From DGNJ01 sp002388905 (GTDB lineage Bacteria > Pseudomonadota > Gammaproteobacteria > Pseudomonadales > Porticoccaceae), in assembly GCA_036843405.1 (NCBI GenBank), contig DAITSJ010000003.1, positions 124,001-188,000 of the forward strand: a stretch of DNA of 64,000 bases, given 5' to 3'. A program made the position numbers and the translations under genes. The number at the start of each line of letters is the position of its first letter. The stretch's first letter is position 1. Below, one piece after another: positions 18,574-27,459 of the stretch. A model generated the notes under the pieces. It searched no databases. It saw nothing but the letters and a program-made list of their open reading frames with translations, and was not told the origin of the DNA.

Positions 18574-19355
18574 ATACGATGTCGTGTCGCAAAAATCGTC
18601 AGTCGGGTTTGTCTCTCGTTGAGCTGATGATTGGCATCGCCCTGGGGCTGCTGCTGACCGGTGCGGCCCTGTCCATGCTGATTGTATCCAAGGAAACGTA
18701 CCGGACCACCAACACTCTGTCCCGCGTGCAGGAAAATGCGCGCTACGCACTGGATACACTGGCGAAATCCATCCGCCTGGCGGGCTACCGGGATCCCGAA
18801 TACGGTGGAACCCTGGATCCCATCTACGATGGCGAATGCGGCTCCTTTGACCCCTGTACCGAAAATGGCGCCGGCAATGCCAGTGACCGTATTGCCTTGT
18901 GGCTGGACCCACCGCCCAACGATGGCACGGAAACCGACTGCACGGGGGCTGTCATCGAGGCGGACCAGGATATCGCCAACGTCTACTATGTGGCAGAAAC
19001 GGCCGATGATGTCTTCTCCCTGGTATGCCGGGGCTACGACGTAGGAGATGGGAGTTGGGTGGCGTCGGCCCAGCCGTTGATCGATGGTATCGATAGGCTC
19101 CAGATCTTGTACGGCCTCATAGAAGATGGACGTATTAATCAGTACGTATCCGCGGACCGGGTGCCCGAGTGGCATCAGGTTGGCGCCGTCAGGGTTTCCT
19201 TATTGGTCAGCACGGGCCAGGAGACGGGTAGTAGCGATGAGAAGGTTCGGGAGTTCCTGCTGCTGGATGCCGAGCCCCTGGTGGTGGAAGACCGCCACGA
19301 ACGCAAAACCTTTTCCACCACCGTCGCCATCCACAACCAGTTCAACGAGACATAA
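18570..19355 (+). CDS. pilW: Type IV minor pilin PilW
   Basis: 261 residues. The cleavage site is SG|LSLVELMIGIALGLLLTG with Glu5. NTLSRVQENARYALDTLAKSIRLAGYRDP after the helix is the PilW family hallmark. The globular domain has the usual conserved Cys (GECGSFDPCTENG). It overlaps pilV upstream and ends 2 bases before pilX. Tip-complex minor pilin. Confidence 0.9.
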   Translation: MNTMSCRKNRQSGLSLVELMIGIALGLLLTGAALSMLIVSKETYRTTNTLSRVQENARYALDTLAKSIRLAGYRDPEYGGTLDPIYDGECGSFDPCTENGAGNASDRIALWLDPPPNDGTETDCTGAVIEADQDIANVYYVAETADDVFSLVCRGYDVGDGSWVASAQPLIDGIDRLQILYGLIEDGRINQYVSADRVPEWHQVGAVRVSLLVSTGQETGSSDEKVREFLLLDAEPLVVEDRHERKTFSTTVAIHNQFNET

Positions 19356-19357
19356 CC

Positions 19358-19834
19358 ATGCATTCAATCGTTCACAAGCGGCCGGGGAGGTCTCAGCAGC
19401 AGGGTGTTGTCCTGATCGTTACGCTGGTGCTTCTGGTCATTATCACCCTGATTGCGGTTGCCGGCGCATCCGACATCAGTCTGCAGAGCAAGATGGCCCG
19501 CAACAGTCAGTTCAGCCTCAATGCCTATAACCAGGCGTTTAGCGAGATCAATGCTCAGGTGGGCGTGATGAAGGAAAACCAGGCGATGCTGATCGAGGCG
19601 GCCAATAATGACAGTTACGCACTTGCCGCCGAGGATCTGGTCATGTCCGTTCCCGAATATGAGCAGAGCGCGGAGTTGAGTTTCCTGGGCGAGGGTGATG
19701 CCATCATTTATGGAGAGAAACTCGGGGGAGGCAATCCCTACCGCTTTGAGTTGGATAGCGAGGCCACCGTTGCCAATACCGGTGCGAAATCGGATCAGAC
19801 CCAGGGCTTGATCTACCACGGCCCTTCCTTATAG
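19358..19834 (+). CDS. pilX: Type IV minor pilin PilX
   Basis: 158 residues. QQG|VVLIVTLVLLVIITLIAVAG is the PilX start; position 5 is Val, not Glu, which is normal for PilX. LQSKMARNSQFSLNAYNQAF follows, as in the family. The protein is somewhat short and has no Cys in the globular part. The ATG comes 2 bases after the pilW stop. The next gene starts 23 bases later behind a strong GGAGG. Confidence 0.87.
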   Translation: MHSIVHKRPGRSQQQGVVLIVTLVLLVIITLIAVAGASDISLQSKMARNSQFSLNAYNQAFSEINAQVGVMKENQAMLIEAANNDSYALAAEDLVMSVPEYEQSAELSFLGEGDAIIYGEKLGGGNPYRFELDSEATVANTGAKSDQTQGLIYHGPSL

Positions 19835-19857
19835 GAAAGGGCGTATAGGAGGACACC

Positions 19858-20205
19858 ATGAGACAAGGAATATCCAGGTTGGCTTGCCTTTGGCTATTGG
19901 CGGCATTGATGGCCCCCGGGCTAAGTTGGGGCAGTCCCCCCATCAAAGTCCTGACAAGAACTATCGAATACACCACGCTCCTGGTGCGGGAAACAGGCCA
20001 GGGCACTGGCGAAGTAACCGCGACTTTTCCGGATTGTGTTGAATGTGAGTCCAAAACATTTGCCTACGACTCGTCCACTGTTGTCGTGGACGAGAACGAT
20101 CAGCCGATCGCCTCCGAGCGGCTGCCCGATTTGAATCTCAGGAGAGCCCTGCTCAGATACCGGATCGAAAACGGAAAACTCATAAAAGTTCAATTATATC
20201 GCTAG
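19858..20205 (+). CDS. Unknown small secreted protein between pilX and pilY1
   Basis: 115 residues, not recognised. It has a clear signal peptide (residues 1-25, cleavage near SWG-S). The mature part of about 90 residues is beta-rich, has one CVEC pair (Cys60, Cys63) and ends in a basic, hydrophobic strand (ENGKLIKVQLYR). A strong ribosome site (GGAGG) precedes the ATG at 7-base spacing. It sits in the minor-pilin operon, 23 bases after pilX and 11 bases before pilY1, so a role in pilus-tip assembly or PilY1 folding is a reasonable guess. Some clusters carry a short gene here (PilZ-like or PilY2-like); the sequence is too short to assign by eye. Confidence 0.75.
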   Translation: MRQGISRLACLWLLAALMAPGLSWGSPPIKVLTRTIEYTTLLVRETGQGTGEVTATFPDCVECESKTFAYDSSTVVVDENDQPIASERLPDLNLRRALLRYRIENGKLIKVQLYR

Positions 20206-20216
20206 GGAGAGGGCGG

Positions 20217-23200
20217 ATGAATATCAAAAAAGGAATGCTGATACTCCTGGGATTTTTATTTTCTGGCCTGTGTGCTGCGGACGACATCGACATTTTTTAT
20301 TCTGAAGCTGTTGTGAACGATAACGCAGATGCTCAACCAAACGTACTTTTTGTGCTGGATAGCTCCGGGAGCATGGCTGACGAAGTGGAGACCTACACAC
20401 CTTACGATCCGAGTATCGATTATGGTGATTCACCGGATGACAGAATCTATGTGTATGAACTCGATTACGATTATACGGGTATATACATAGAGAATAGCAG
20501 GAACAACTGCCGGGCAATGCAAGACGGCATTACTGACGGCAATGGTGAACCAACTTATATAGGGAAAGCGGTAGAGTGGCATGAATCCTTTTTCGTCTTC
20601 TGGGATACCAGTTCTTGGGACGATGTTTCCAATAGTTCCAGAATCGTTGAATGTGAGGAAGACAGCGGAAATCACGGCGCTGATTCGGACTCCGATGCGA
20701 CATATGCCGCGGATGGTCGTCACGGCCCATACTCCACCAGTCGAGGCCGTGAAATTCGATGGAGACGCGTCGATCAACAGATGTTTGTATCGGCGAATTA
20801 TCATGATTACTTGATAAACGGCGGACGCGAGGAACGCCGAAAGGTCGATATTATGAAGGAGGCGGCTACCGACCTAGTCAATTCCTTTTCCGGCCTCAAT
20901 ATGGGGCTGATGCGCTTTGATGGTGAGAGTGGTGGGTATGCTATCCAACACTTTTCCGATATCGGTTCCAGCAGGCCTGAAATAATCGACGCAATAAATA
21001 GTATCGAACCCGAGGACTGGACGCCATTGGCCGAGACACTATGGGAAGCAATGCTTTATTATCGTGGCGACGAGGTGCACTACGGGACCAACTGGCGTCG
21101 GGACCCGGATGCTGTATCCGGAAGTAGTTACAACTCGCCTATAGCCAACGCCTGCCAGAAAAATTTCGTCGTCTACCTGACTGATGGCAATCCCTACCGG
21201 GATAGTGGTAGAGATAATTCGATTCGGGATCTGACGGGAGCTACCCAGGCTACGTGTGATCATCGGGATAACGCCAGCGAGGCCAACGATACCTGTTTGG
21301 ATGAGTTGGCAGGCCATATGGCCAATAATGATATGGCGGCGGATATTGAGGGTGTGCAGGATGTTCGCACCTACACCATCGGTTTTAATATCGATATGCC
21401 TTTGTTGGAGGAAACCGCCAAAAAAGGCAAGGGCAAGTACTATACAGCCAACGACACCAACGAGCTTAAAAGCGCATTCAACCAGATCATTGCCGATATC
21501 TTGAAGGAATCCGTTGCCTTTATCGCGCCGGCGGTATCGGTCAATGCGTTCAACCAGCTGCAGCACAACAACGAAATTTACTACGCGATCTTCTCACCTC
21601 AGTTGACGCCCCGCTGGTACGGTAACGTCAAGAAGTACAAGATTAATTCAGCCGGCGAGATCACCGATGCCGACGGTGATATTGCAGTCGACGATTCCAC
21701 CGGCTACTTCCTGGATACGGCCAGAAGCTTTTGGTCCAGCGTGCCGGATGGCCAGGATGTCAGGGCCGGGGGCGCCGCGAGTCACCTGGATGCGTCTCGT
21801 ACGGTGTATACGGTCACCAGCAACAACCCCAATCCCAGGGATATCCGGTTGAGTCTGCCCGGCAATACCATCGGCATTAGTAACGGCGCTATCACACGGG
21901 CCATGCTGGGACTCAATAGCGACGTGGATAACGACACCCGGTCCCGTCTTATTGAGTGGATTTTGGGATATGACCGGGAAGACGATGGACCCCATCGTTT
22001 CTTTGCCGATCCCCTCCATACGCGGCCGGTGGTGGTCACTTACGGCGGCCACCCGGACGATCCCGACAATCCCCCGGACGACACTGTTTATATCATGACC
22101 AACGACGGCACTTTCCGGGCCATTGATGCCTCCAGCGGTGACGAGCTTTTTGCTTTTATTCCCAGGGAATTGCTGCCCAACCAATTGCTCTATTTTGCCA
22201 ACGATCCGGATGGCAACAAGGTCTATGGTCTGGATGGCTCCATGACCGCCTGGCGTCGGGAAAGTGGCGACCCGGACCGGGATATAGAGCCGGCGGATGG
22301 GGACCACGTCTACCTCTATTTCGGAATGCGCCGAGGTGGCCGGAATCTATACGGCTTGGATGTTACCGACCGCGATAACCCTGTCTTGAAATGGGTCGTA
22401 TACGGAGGCTCCGACGGTTTCGAGAACCTGGGCGAGACGTGGTCGGCACCGCAGCGAAGCAAAGTGCGCTGGGATTGTGATGTGGTCAACGAGGTCACCG
22501 AATGTGAGGAGAGGGATGTATTGTTTTTTGGCGGTGGCTACGACGTAGTGCACGATAATGCCGAGGACCTCACGACGGGCGACCTGGGTTCGGCCATCTA
22601 TATGGTGGATGCGCACACCGGCGAGTTGCTATGGTCCGCGGGTGACGGTCCCACCGATTATGATCTGGATCTTCCCCTAAAAAACAGTATCCCCGGTGAC
22701 CTCGCCGTCAACGATATCCAGAACGACGGTTTTGTCGATTCGGTTATGGCTGTCGATATTGCCGGTAAGGTGTGGCGTATCGATATCAATAAACAACCCG
22801 GGGATGCCGACGAGTTCGCCACCGGGGGGCTGATTGCAAACCTGACCGACCCGCGGCTCGAGGATGGTGATCCGAATACCGAAGGCGTTTTTCGTCGTTT
22901 CTATATCGGACCGTCGGTCGCACTGGCAAAGCAACCCGGCGTCGATCCCTTTTTTGTTGTTGCCCTGGGCACGGGTTACGTTGCTCAGCCGAAGGACGAA
23001 ACCGTGATGTACGACCGGCACTACGGACTTTTTGTCGACAACATTTTTGAGCCGTTGAAAGATCAGGATGGAGTACCCATTTATGAGGCGGTCGACAATT
23101 TGGATCTCTACGATGTGACCGATCCGCAAGATGACCCCGCCGACCCTGACGACGGCCCGGCCGATAAGTCCAACAATGCGCCGCACGGTTATTTTTATAA

Positions 23201-23576
23201 CCTGACCACCCCGGGGGAGAAGATTGTTCGCCCGATTACAATCCGTTTTGGCGTGACCAACTTTACCAGCTATGTGCCGGCCAATGATGTTGACCCCGAC
23301 GAATTGGTCTGTGGCGTTGGCCATCTCGGCAACAGCCGAGCTTATGCCCGTAGTTTTACCAGTGGTGAGAGCCGTTTCGACGATGAGTATGTGGAGTTGA
23401 AACAGCCCGGTATTGCACCGGAATCCAGCGTAATTTATACCGATGATTCCACCGCCGAGGTTAAAAAGACATCGACAACAGTCTGCTACGGCACGGAATG
23501 CTACGGTAAAGATGATCCCGAAAACCCCTTTCCCGATTCTGTGCCAATTTTCAAAGCCTATTGGCGGGAAAATTAA
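20217..23576 (+). CDS. pilY1: Type IV pilus tip adhesin/anti-retraction protein PilY1
   Basis: 1119 residues with a signal peptide (1-20, LCA-A). An N-terminal VWA domain has an intact MIDAS DSSGS at 48-52 and a long variable insert. The C-terminal half is the PilY1 beta-propeller; DIQNDGFVD at 833-841 matches the EF-hand-like calcium loop that controls retraction in Pseudomonas PilY1. DGTFRAIDASSGDELFAFIP is a quinoprotein-like blade typical of the family. The first third (to about 21500) is visibly richer in A/T than the rest. It overlaps pilE by one base (TAATG) and ends the tip-complex set. Confidence 0.92.
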   Translation: MNIKKGMLILLGFLFSGLCAADDIDIFYSEAVVNDNADAQPNVLFVLDSSGSMADEVETYTPYDPSIDYGDSPDDRIYVYELDYDYTGIYIENSRNNCRAMQDGITDGNGEPTYIGKAVEWHESFFVFWDTSSWDDVSNSSRIVECEEDSGNHGADSDSDATYAADGRHGPYSTSRGREIRWRRVDQQMFVSANYHDYLINGGREERRKVDIMKEAATDLVNSFSGLNMGLMRFDGESGGYAIQHFSDIGSSRPEIIDAINSIEPEDWTPLAETLWEAMLYYRGDEVHYGTNWRRDPDAVSGSSYNSPIANACQKNFVVYLTDGNPYRDSGRDNSIRDLTGATQATCDHRDNASEANDTCLDELAGHMANNDMAADIEGVQDVRTYTIGFNIDMPLLEETAKKGKGKYYTANDTNELKSAFNQIIADILKESVAFIAPAVSVNAFNQLQHNNEIYYAIFSPQLTPRWYGNVKKYKINSAGEITDADGDIAVDDSTGYFLDTARSFWSSVPDGQDVRAGGAASHLDASRTVYTVTSNNPNPRDIRLSLPGNTIGISNGAITRAMLGLNSDVDNDTRSRLIEWILGYDREDDGPHRFFADPLHTRPVVVTYGGHPDDPDNPPDDTVYIMTNDGTFRAIDASSGDELFAFIPRELLPNQLLYFANDPDGNKVYGLDGSMTAWRRESGDPDRDIEPADGDHVYLYFGMRRGGRNLYGLDVTDRDNPVLKWVVYGGSDGFENLGETWSAPQRSKVRWDCDVVNEVTECEERDVLFFGGGYDVVHDNAEDLTTGDLGSAIYMVDAHTGELLWSAGDGPTDYDLDLPLKNSIPGDLAVNDIQNDGFVDSVMAVDIAGKVWRIDINKQPGDADEFATGGLIANLTDPRLEDGDPNTEGVFRRFYIGPSVALAKQPGVDPFFVVALGTGYVAQPKDETVMYDRHYGLFVDNIFEPLKDQDGVPIYEAVDNLDLYDVTDPQDDPADPDDGPADKSNNAPHGYFYNLTTPGEKIVRPITIRFGVTNFTSYVPANDVDPDELVCGVGHLGNSRAYARSFTSGESRFDDEYVELKQPGIAPESSVIYTDDSTAEVKKTSTTVCYGTECYGKDDPENPFPDSVPIFKAYWREN

Positions 23577-23968
23577 TGCCTAGCCACGCAAGCAAAGGGT
23601 TTACGCTCGTCGAACTAATGATTGTGGTGGTCATCGTCACGCTGTTGGCGGCGTTTGCCTATCCGGCATATCTGGAGTATGCAAGAAAGGCGCGGCGTTC
23701 GGACGGTATCGAGATGCTCAACCGGGTGATGCAGGCCCAGGAGCGATATTTCACCAATAACCTGACCTATACCACCGAATTGACGGATATGGGCTTCTCG
23801 GTGGACGCGGGCCTTGCCAGCGAGGAAGGGTGGTATCGGGTATCGGCCACCGAGTGCGGCGACGGCATCGACGATTGCGTGGAGCTTACCGCCGTGGCCC
23901 AGGGCGATCAGGTCGCTGACGGGGACTTGAGTCTCGACAGCCGGGGGCGCCGCGGCGGCAATTGGTAG
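23576..23968 (+). CDS. pilE: Type IV minor pilin PilE
   Basis: About 130 residues. Leader MPSHASKG, then G|FTLVELMIVVVIVTLLAAFAYPAY, the classic type IVa pilin start with Phe1 and Glu5. ARKARRSDGIEMLNRVMQAQERYFTNN is the PilE pattern. One Cys pair (ATECGDGIDDC) is present near the C-terminus. The ATG at 23576 shares a base with the pilY1 stop and was preferred to the ATG at 23561, which would give a longer leader (MAGKLMPSHASKG). Last gene of the plus-strand operon. Confidence 0.87.
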   Translation: MPSHASKGFTLVELMIVVVIVTLLAAFAYPAYLEYARKARRSDGIEMLNRVMQAQERYFTNNLTYTTELTDMGFSVDAGLASEEGWYRVSATECGDGIDDCVELTAVAQGDQVADGDLSLDSRGRRGGNW

Positions 23969-23974
23969 GACGGT

Positions 23975-24484
23975 TCAGGAGCAACTTGGCGGCCTGATCC
24001 TGACTCTGCCGGTTCTGGCGACGGCCAGGGCAAACCCTTCGATGGCCCTGTTGTCGTGGCAAAAGGTCAAGGTCCCGTTGAGGGCGGGAGTCATGCCGCT
24101 TGCCTCGAACTGGAGATAATCAGTACCCCGGAACGAGCGCCATGCCAGCTTTCCCGGCGGCGGTTGCAGAGGCGATGTGCTCAGGAGCGTGTCCGGGTTT
24201 TCGCGGATGCCGTTGCTGTTTTCGTCGATAAAAACAAGCAGTTGACCACTCCAGCTATCCGTACACAGCATCCCGTCGCCGGGGCAGACGGTGACGCTTT
24301 TGGCGTGGGTCACGGCCTGGTTTCGGGCGTGATTGAGGCTGAAGATCAGTTGCTTGCGAAGCGTCTCTACCCGGTAATTTTCGATCCAGTGGCTCATTGC
24401 CGGTACGGCGAATGCGAGGATGGTGGCCAGGATGGAAAGTACGAGCACAAGTTCCACAAGGGTCATTCCATGGTTGCGGTGCAT
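23975..24484 (-). CDS. Second FimT/GspH-type pseudopilin, opposite strand
   Basis: 169 residues. MHRNHG|MTLVELVLVLSILATILAFAVPAM has the prepilin site and Glu5, with Met rather than Phe at position 1. QLIFSLNHARNQAVTHAKSVTVCPGDG is the GspH/FimT signature, and two Cys pairs are visible (CPGDGMLC; CH near the end with a final SCS). It converges on pilE with 6 bases between stops. The window thus holds two FimT-like pilins on opposite strands, diverged in sequence, so this is not a recent copy. It may be expressed separately from the tip operon. Confidence 0.82.
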   Translation of the reverse strand: MHRNHGMTLVELVLVLSILATILAFAVPAMSHWIENYRVETLRKQLIFSLNHARNQAVTHAKSVTVCPGDGMLCTDSWSGQLLVFIDENSNGIRENPDTLLSTSPLQPPPGKLAWRSFRGTDYLQFEASGMTPALNGTLTFCHDNRAIEGFALAVARTGRVRIRPPSCS

Positions 24485-24568
24485 GCTTAAGTCCTTTTAA
24501 GCCAAGTGCCGCAAGAGTATTGCCGGTCCGGGCAAACGGGTCAAGATACACTCGCTGGTGTCCGGCGG

Positions 24569-25246
24569 CTATGGAGACTCCGGGTTATTTTTGTGCATCC
24601 TCTGCAGAAGTTTCCGCCATTGCCCAAGGTTGCTTGGGTTTCCTGCCCGGACCTGCTCGTTGCGGGAACGGGACAGCCACAGGTTGTCCGCGTTAAAGCT
24701 GTAGACCGGTACCAGGTCGGGCCGTTCGGTGGCCGGCTTAATGCGTTTGTTGACGTTGTCGAGCACCAGCGGCACGGAAGAGGGTGTGGGGTAGTACGCC
24801 AGTACCATGTGGGCCTGGTCGAGGGTCAGTGATTTGACGTAGGTCAGCCGCATTTTGCTGATGTCCACACCCATGGCCTTGAGGGTAAAGTACTTGGCGA
24901 CGGAAAAATCCTCGCAGTCACCGGCGTCCCTGGCCAGGAACTCTGTGGGCGTAGCCCAGTAATCTCTCTGGCCCCACAGGTGGCGGTCATCAATAAAACG
25001 GGCGCCGTTGAAGAAATCGTTGACCAGTTCGAGCTTTTCCCCCTCGCCGGCATCCAGGTTTGCGTGGATCAGTTCCTGCCACTGGTACAGGCGGATTTCG
25101 GCGCGGGCGCCGAATTCTTTACGGATCGACTGCGCCAGTTTTTCGGGGATATCGCCATGGTGTGCCCACACCAGGGAGCCCAGAAGGCCGAGGAGGCTGA
25201 TTAGAGCCGGGGCTAGCCTGTTGTTCCGTCGCGAAGTCGGTGGCAC
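24569..25246 (-). CDS. lapG: LapG-family periplasmic cysteine protease (transglutaminase-like)
   Basis: 225 residues with a signal peptide (about 10-28, ending VWA-H). The catalytic triad is visible as Cys111 (DAGDCEDF), His146 (DQAHMVL) and Asp163 (LDNV), with spacing close to that of Pseudomonas LapG. Asp110 and Glu112 beside the Cys match its calcium-binding residues. LapG cleaves LapA-type adhesins at a TAAG-like site when c-di-GMP is low. The start is GTG; no good ribosome site is seen. It is divergent from lapD, about 200 bases apart. The expected substrate is the adhesin at 10758. Confidence 0.92.
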   Translation of the reverse strand: MPPTSRRNNRLAPALISLLGLLGSLVWAHHGDIPEKLAQSIRKEFGARAEIRLYQWQELIHANLDAGEGEKLELVNDFFNGARFIDDRHLWGQRDYWATPTEFLARDAGDCEDFSVAKYFTLKAMGVDISKMRLTYVKSLTLDQAHMVLAYYPTPSSVPLVLDNVNKRIKPATERPDLVPVYSFNADNLWLSRSRNEQVRAGNPSNLGQWRKLLQRMHKNNPESP

Positions 25247-25450
25247 GGAGTGAAAAATCCGGAGTCTTGGCAGTGCGCGAAATCATAGCATGCCGGCTGT
25301 TGTGTTGTTTTTCGAATATTTTTGTACAGTCCTGTGATACAAGTCCACTGCAATTGGCTCGCCCGGGTGACCGGGTCGTTGGGGGCAAATTGGCAAACCA
25401 CGGCCTTTGAATTAGACTGGCGCGATAGTAACAACAACCGGCTTACACCT

Positions 25451-27406
25451 GTGGCTCTACTTCGTCAATTGATCATCGCGGTGGTCGCGCTATTCATCCT
25501 TCTTTATGCGGGCAATATCGGCATCAGCCTGATCAATACCCGGACGCTCGTGGCGGAGCAGATGCATGTTCATGCCCAGGACACGGCCACCTCCCTTGCG
25601 CTTTCCGTCACCCAGGATGCCCGGCAGGGAGACATGGCGCACCTGGAGACCCTGTTCAACGCCATCTCGGATAGTGGTTTTTACGAGCGCATCTATTTCC
25701 GCAACCTGGATAACGAGATTATTACCGATCGCCGCTTTGAAGTGGATGTCGCCGGCGTGCCCGGATGGTTTATCGGCCTGGTCGATCTTTCCGCCGCCGA
25801 GGGCAGGGCGGAGGTCACTTCCGGCTGGGTCCGGCTGGGTGAAGTGGTGGTCGAGAGCCACCCCGGCCAGGCCTATAGCCGCCTCTGGGAGGTGATGGTG
25901 CAGCAGCTGGCCTGGTTTACCCTGGCCACTGTCCTGGTTTGTCTGCTCGCCTTCTTTGCGCTGCGCATTCTCCTGCGTCCCCTGAGACGGGTCGAGGAGC
26001 AGGCCGATGCTGTCTGCAATCAGGACTTCCTGGTTCAGGAGCGCCTGCCCCGGACCCGGGAACTGCGCCGGGTGGTGGAAGCCATGAATCGGATGGCAGT
26101 CAGGCTGCGGGATATTTATGCCAGCCAGTTGAGCCTGATACAGCGGCTCCAGACCCAGGCATACCGGGATCCTGTGACGGGGCTGTCGAACCGTGCCGAT
26201 TTTGACGCCAGGCTTGCGAGCCTCGAACCGGAAGGTGAGGAGGTCCATGCTGGCGCGCTGATGATAGTTGCCATCGACGATCTGGCCCGCATCAATGACA
26301 AAGCGGGCCGGGATGAAGGCAACCGCCTGCTCAAGTCCGTGGGCGAACAGCTGAGCGAAGCGGTGAGCAGGTTCCCGGGAGCCGTGGTGGCACGGCGGCA
26401 GGGCCCTGACTTTTCGGTCCTGGTGCCGGACGTGACCCGTGAGGAGGCCAAAGAACTGGCCGGAGGGCTTTTTGCGCGCCTGATGCCGTTGAGCGGCGCG
26501 GCCGGCGATGGTTACGAAGTGCAGGTTGCCATGGGTTTTACCTATAAAGAGGTAATTGTGCGTGGGTCGGAACTGCTGGCCGAAGCCGATACCGCCCTGC
26601 GCCGGGCCCACGCGGATGGCGGCAACCGCTGGCGCGATTTCTCGGACCTGGACGGCACCGGGGAGCCTCCCGTCCTGGCTCGCCCGGTTCACGACTGGCG
26701 GGCCTTTATAGAGCACTGTATCAGGGAGCATGCCGTTTCGTTGCTTTACCAGCCTGTGTGCCGCGGCGAGGGTACGGAAGTGGAGGGGGTTGAGGTGTTG
26801 TCCCGTCTCCTCGATGACGGCAAGCCCATTTCCTTCGGCATTGTCGCGCCCATTGCCGAGAGGCTGGGTCTCGGCCAGGAACTGGACCGCCTTGTGCTGG
26901 AATCCCTCGCCGTCGACGTACTTTCCGGCACCGGTGGCTACTATGCGGTGAACCTTTGTACCTCCTCGCTGCAATCCCTCGATTTTCTCGACTGGCTGGA
27001 TGCCTTCCTCGCGGAAAATCCACCCCTTCGGGAGAGGCTGGTGTTCGAGGTGGCCGAACATGCCATGCATGTCGGGGAGAGTGAAATCCGGGCATTCCAG
27101 CGTATGCTGGCCCGCCACAAATCCCGCCTGGCGATCGACCATTTCGGCCTGGAAGCCTCTGCGTTCGCTTATCTCGGCAGCCTGCCGCTTTATTATATCA
27201 AGGTGCACCGCAGCTTTATCAGGGGAATCGATGGCAGCGCGGAAAACCAGTTCTATATCCAGTCCCTGTTGCAGCTTGCCCGAAGCCGGGATATCGCCCT
27301 GATCGCCGAGGGCATCGAAAACGAAGCGGAGTGGCGAGCGCTTCTGGACCTGGGCGTGGAATATTTCCAGGGTTACTTTATCGGGCACCCCGAGGCGGTT
27401 CATTAA
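25451..27406 (+). CDS. lapD: LapD-family c-di-GMP receptor with degenerate GGDEF and EAL domains
   Basis: Inner-membrane receptor that sequesters LapG when c-di-GMP is bound. One membrane helix (ALLRQLIIAVVALFILLYAG) is followed by a LapD/MoxY periplasmic domain with a conserved Trp (VPGWFIGLVDL), a second helix, a HAMP segment (LLRPLRRVEEQADAV), then GGDEF and EAL. The GGDEF motif is RRQGPDF (about 317), so no cyclase activity is expected. The EAL motif is EVLSR (about 448), so binding rather than hydrolysis is expected, as in LapD. No in-frame ATG lies nearby; GTG 25451 matches the family start, while TTG 25322 would add 43 atypical residues. Confidence 0.92.
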   Translation: MALLRQLIIAVVALFILLYAGNIGISLINTRTLVAEQMHVHAQDTATSLALSVTQDARQGDMAHLETLFNAISDSGFYERIYFRNLDNEIITDRRFEVDVAGVPGWFIGLVDLSAAEGRAEVTSGWVRLGEVVVESHPGQAYSRLWEVMVQQLAWFTLATVLVCLLAFFALRILLRPLRRVEEQADAVCNQDFLVQERLPRTRELRRVVEAMNRMAVRLRDIYASQLSLIQRLQTQAYRDPVTGLSNRADFDARLASLEPEGEEVHAGALMIVAIDDLARINDKAGRDEGNRLLKSVGEQLSEAVSRFPGAVVARRQGPDFSVLVPDVTREEAKELAGGLFARLMPLSGAAGDGYEVQVAMGFTYKEVIVRGSELLAEADTALRRAHADGGNRWRDFSDLDGTGEPPVLARPVHDWRAFIEHCIREHAVSLLYQPVCRGEGTEVEGVEVLSRLLDDGKPISFGIVAPIAERLGLGQELDRLVLESLAVDVLSGTGGYYAVNLCTSSLQSLDFLDWLDAFLAENPPLRERLVFEVAEHAMHVGESEIRAFQRMLARHKSRLAIDHFGLEASAFAYLGSLPLYYIKVHRSFIRGIDGSAENQFYIQSLLQLARSRDIALIAEGIENEAEWRALLDLGVEYFQGYFIGHPEAVH

Positions 27407-27427
27407 ACAGGCCGGCAAACCTATAAT
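27399..27427 (+). promoter_or_regulatory. Possible gltX promoter
   Basis: A perfect TATAAT (27422-27427) lies 32 bases before the gltX start. The hexamer 17 bases upstream, TTCATT, is a poor -35 match and overlaps the end of lapD. Confidence 0.45.
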
Positions 27428-27459
27428 GGGCCCCTTTTTTAACGACCCCTGAGGGCCTT

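Noticed and set aside
25490..27418. A 642-residue minus-strand frame over lapD
   Set aside because: LapD domains on the plus strand are clear; the reverse frame shows no family motif.
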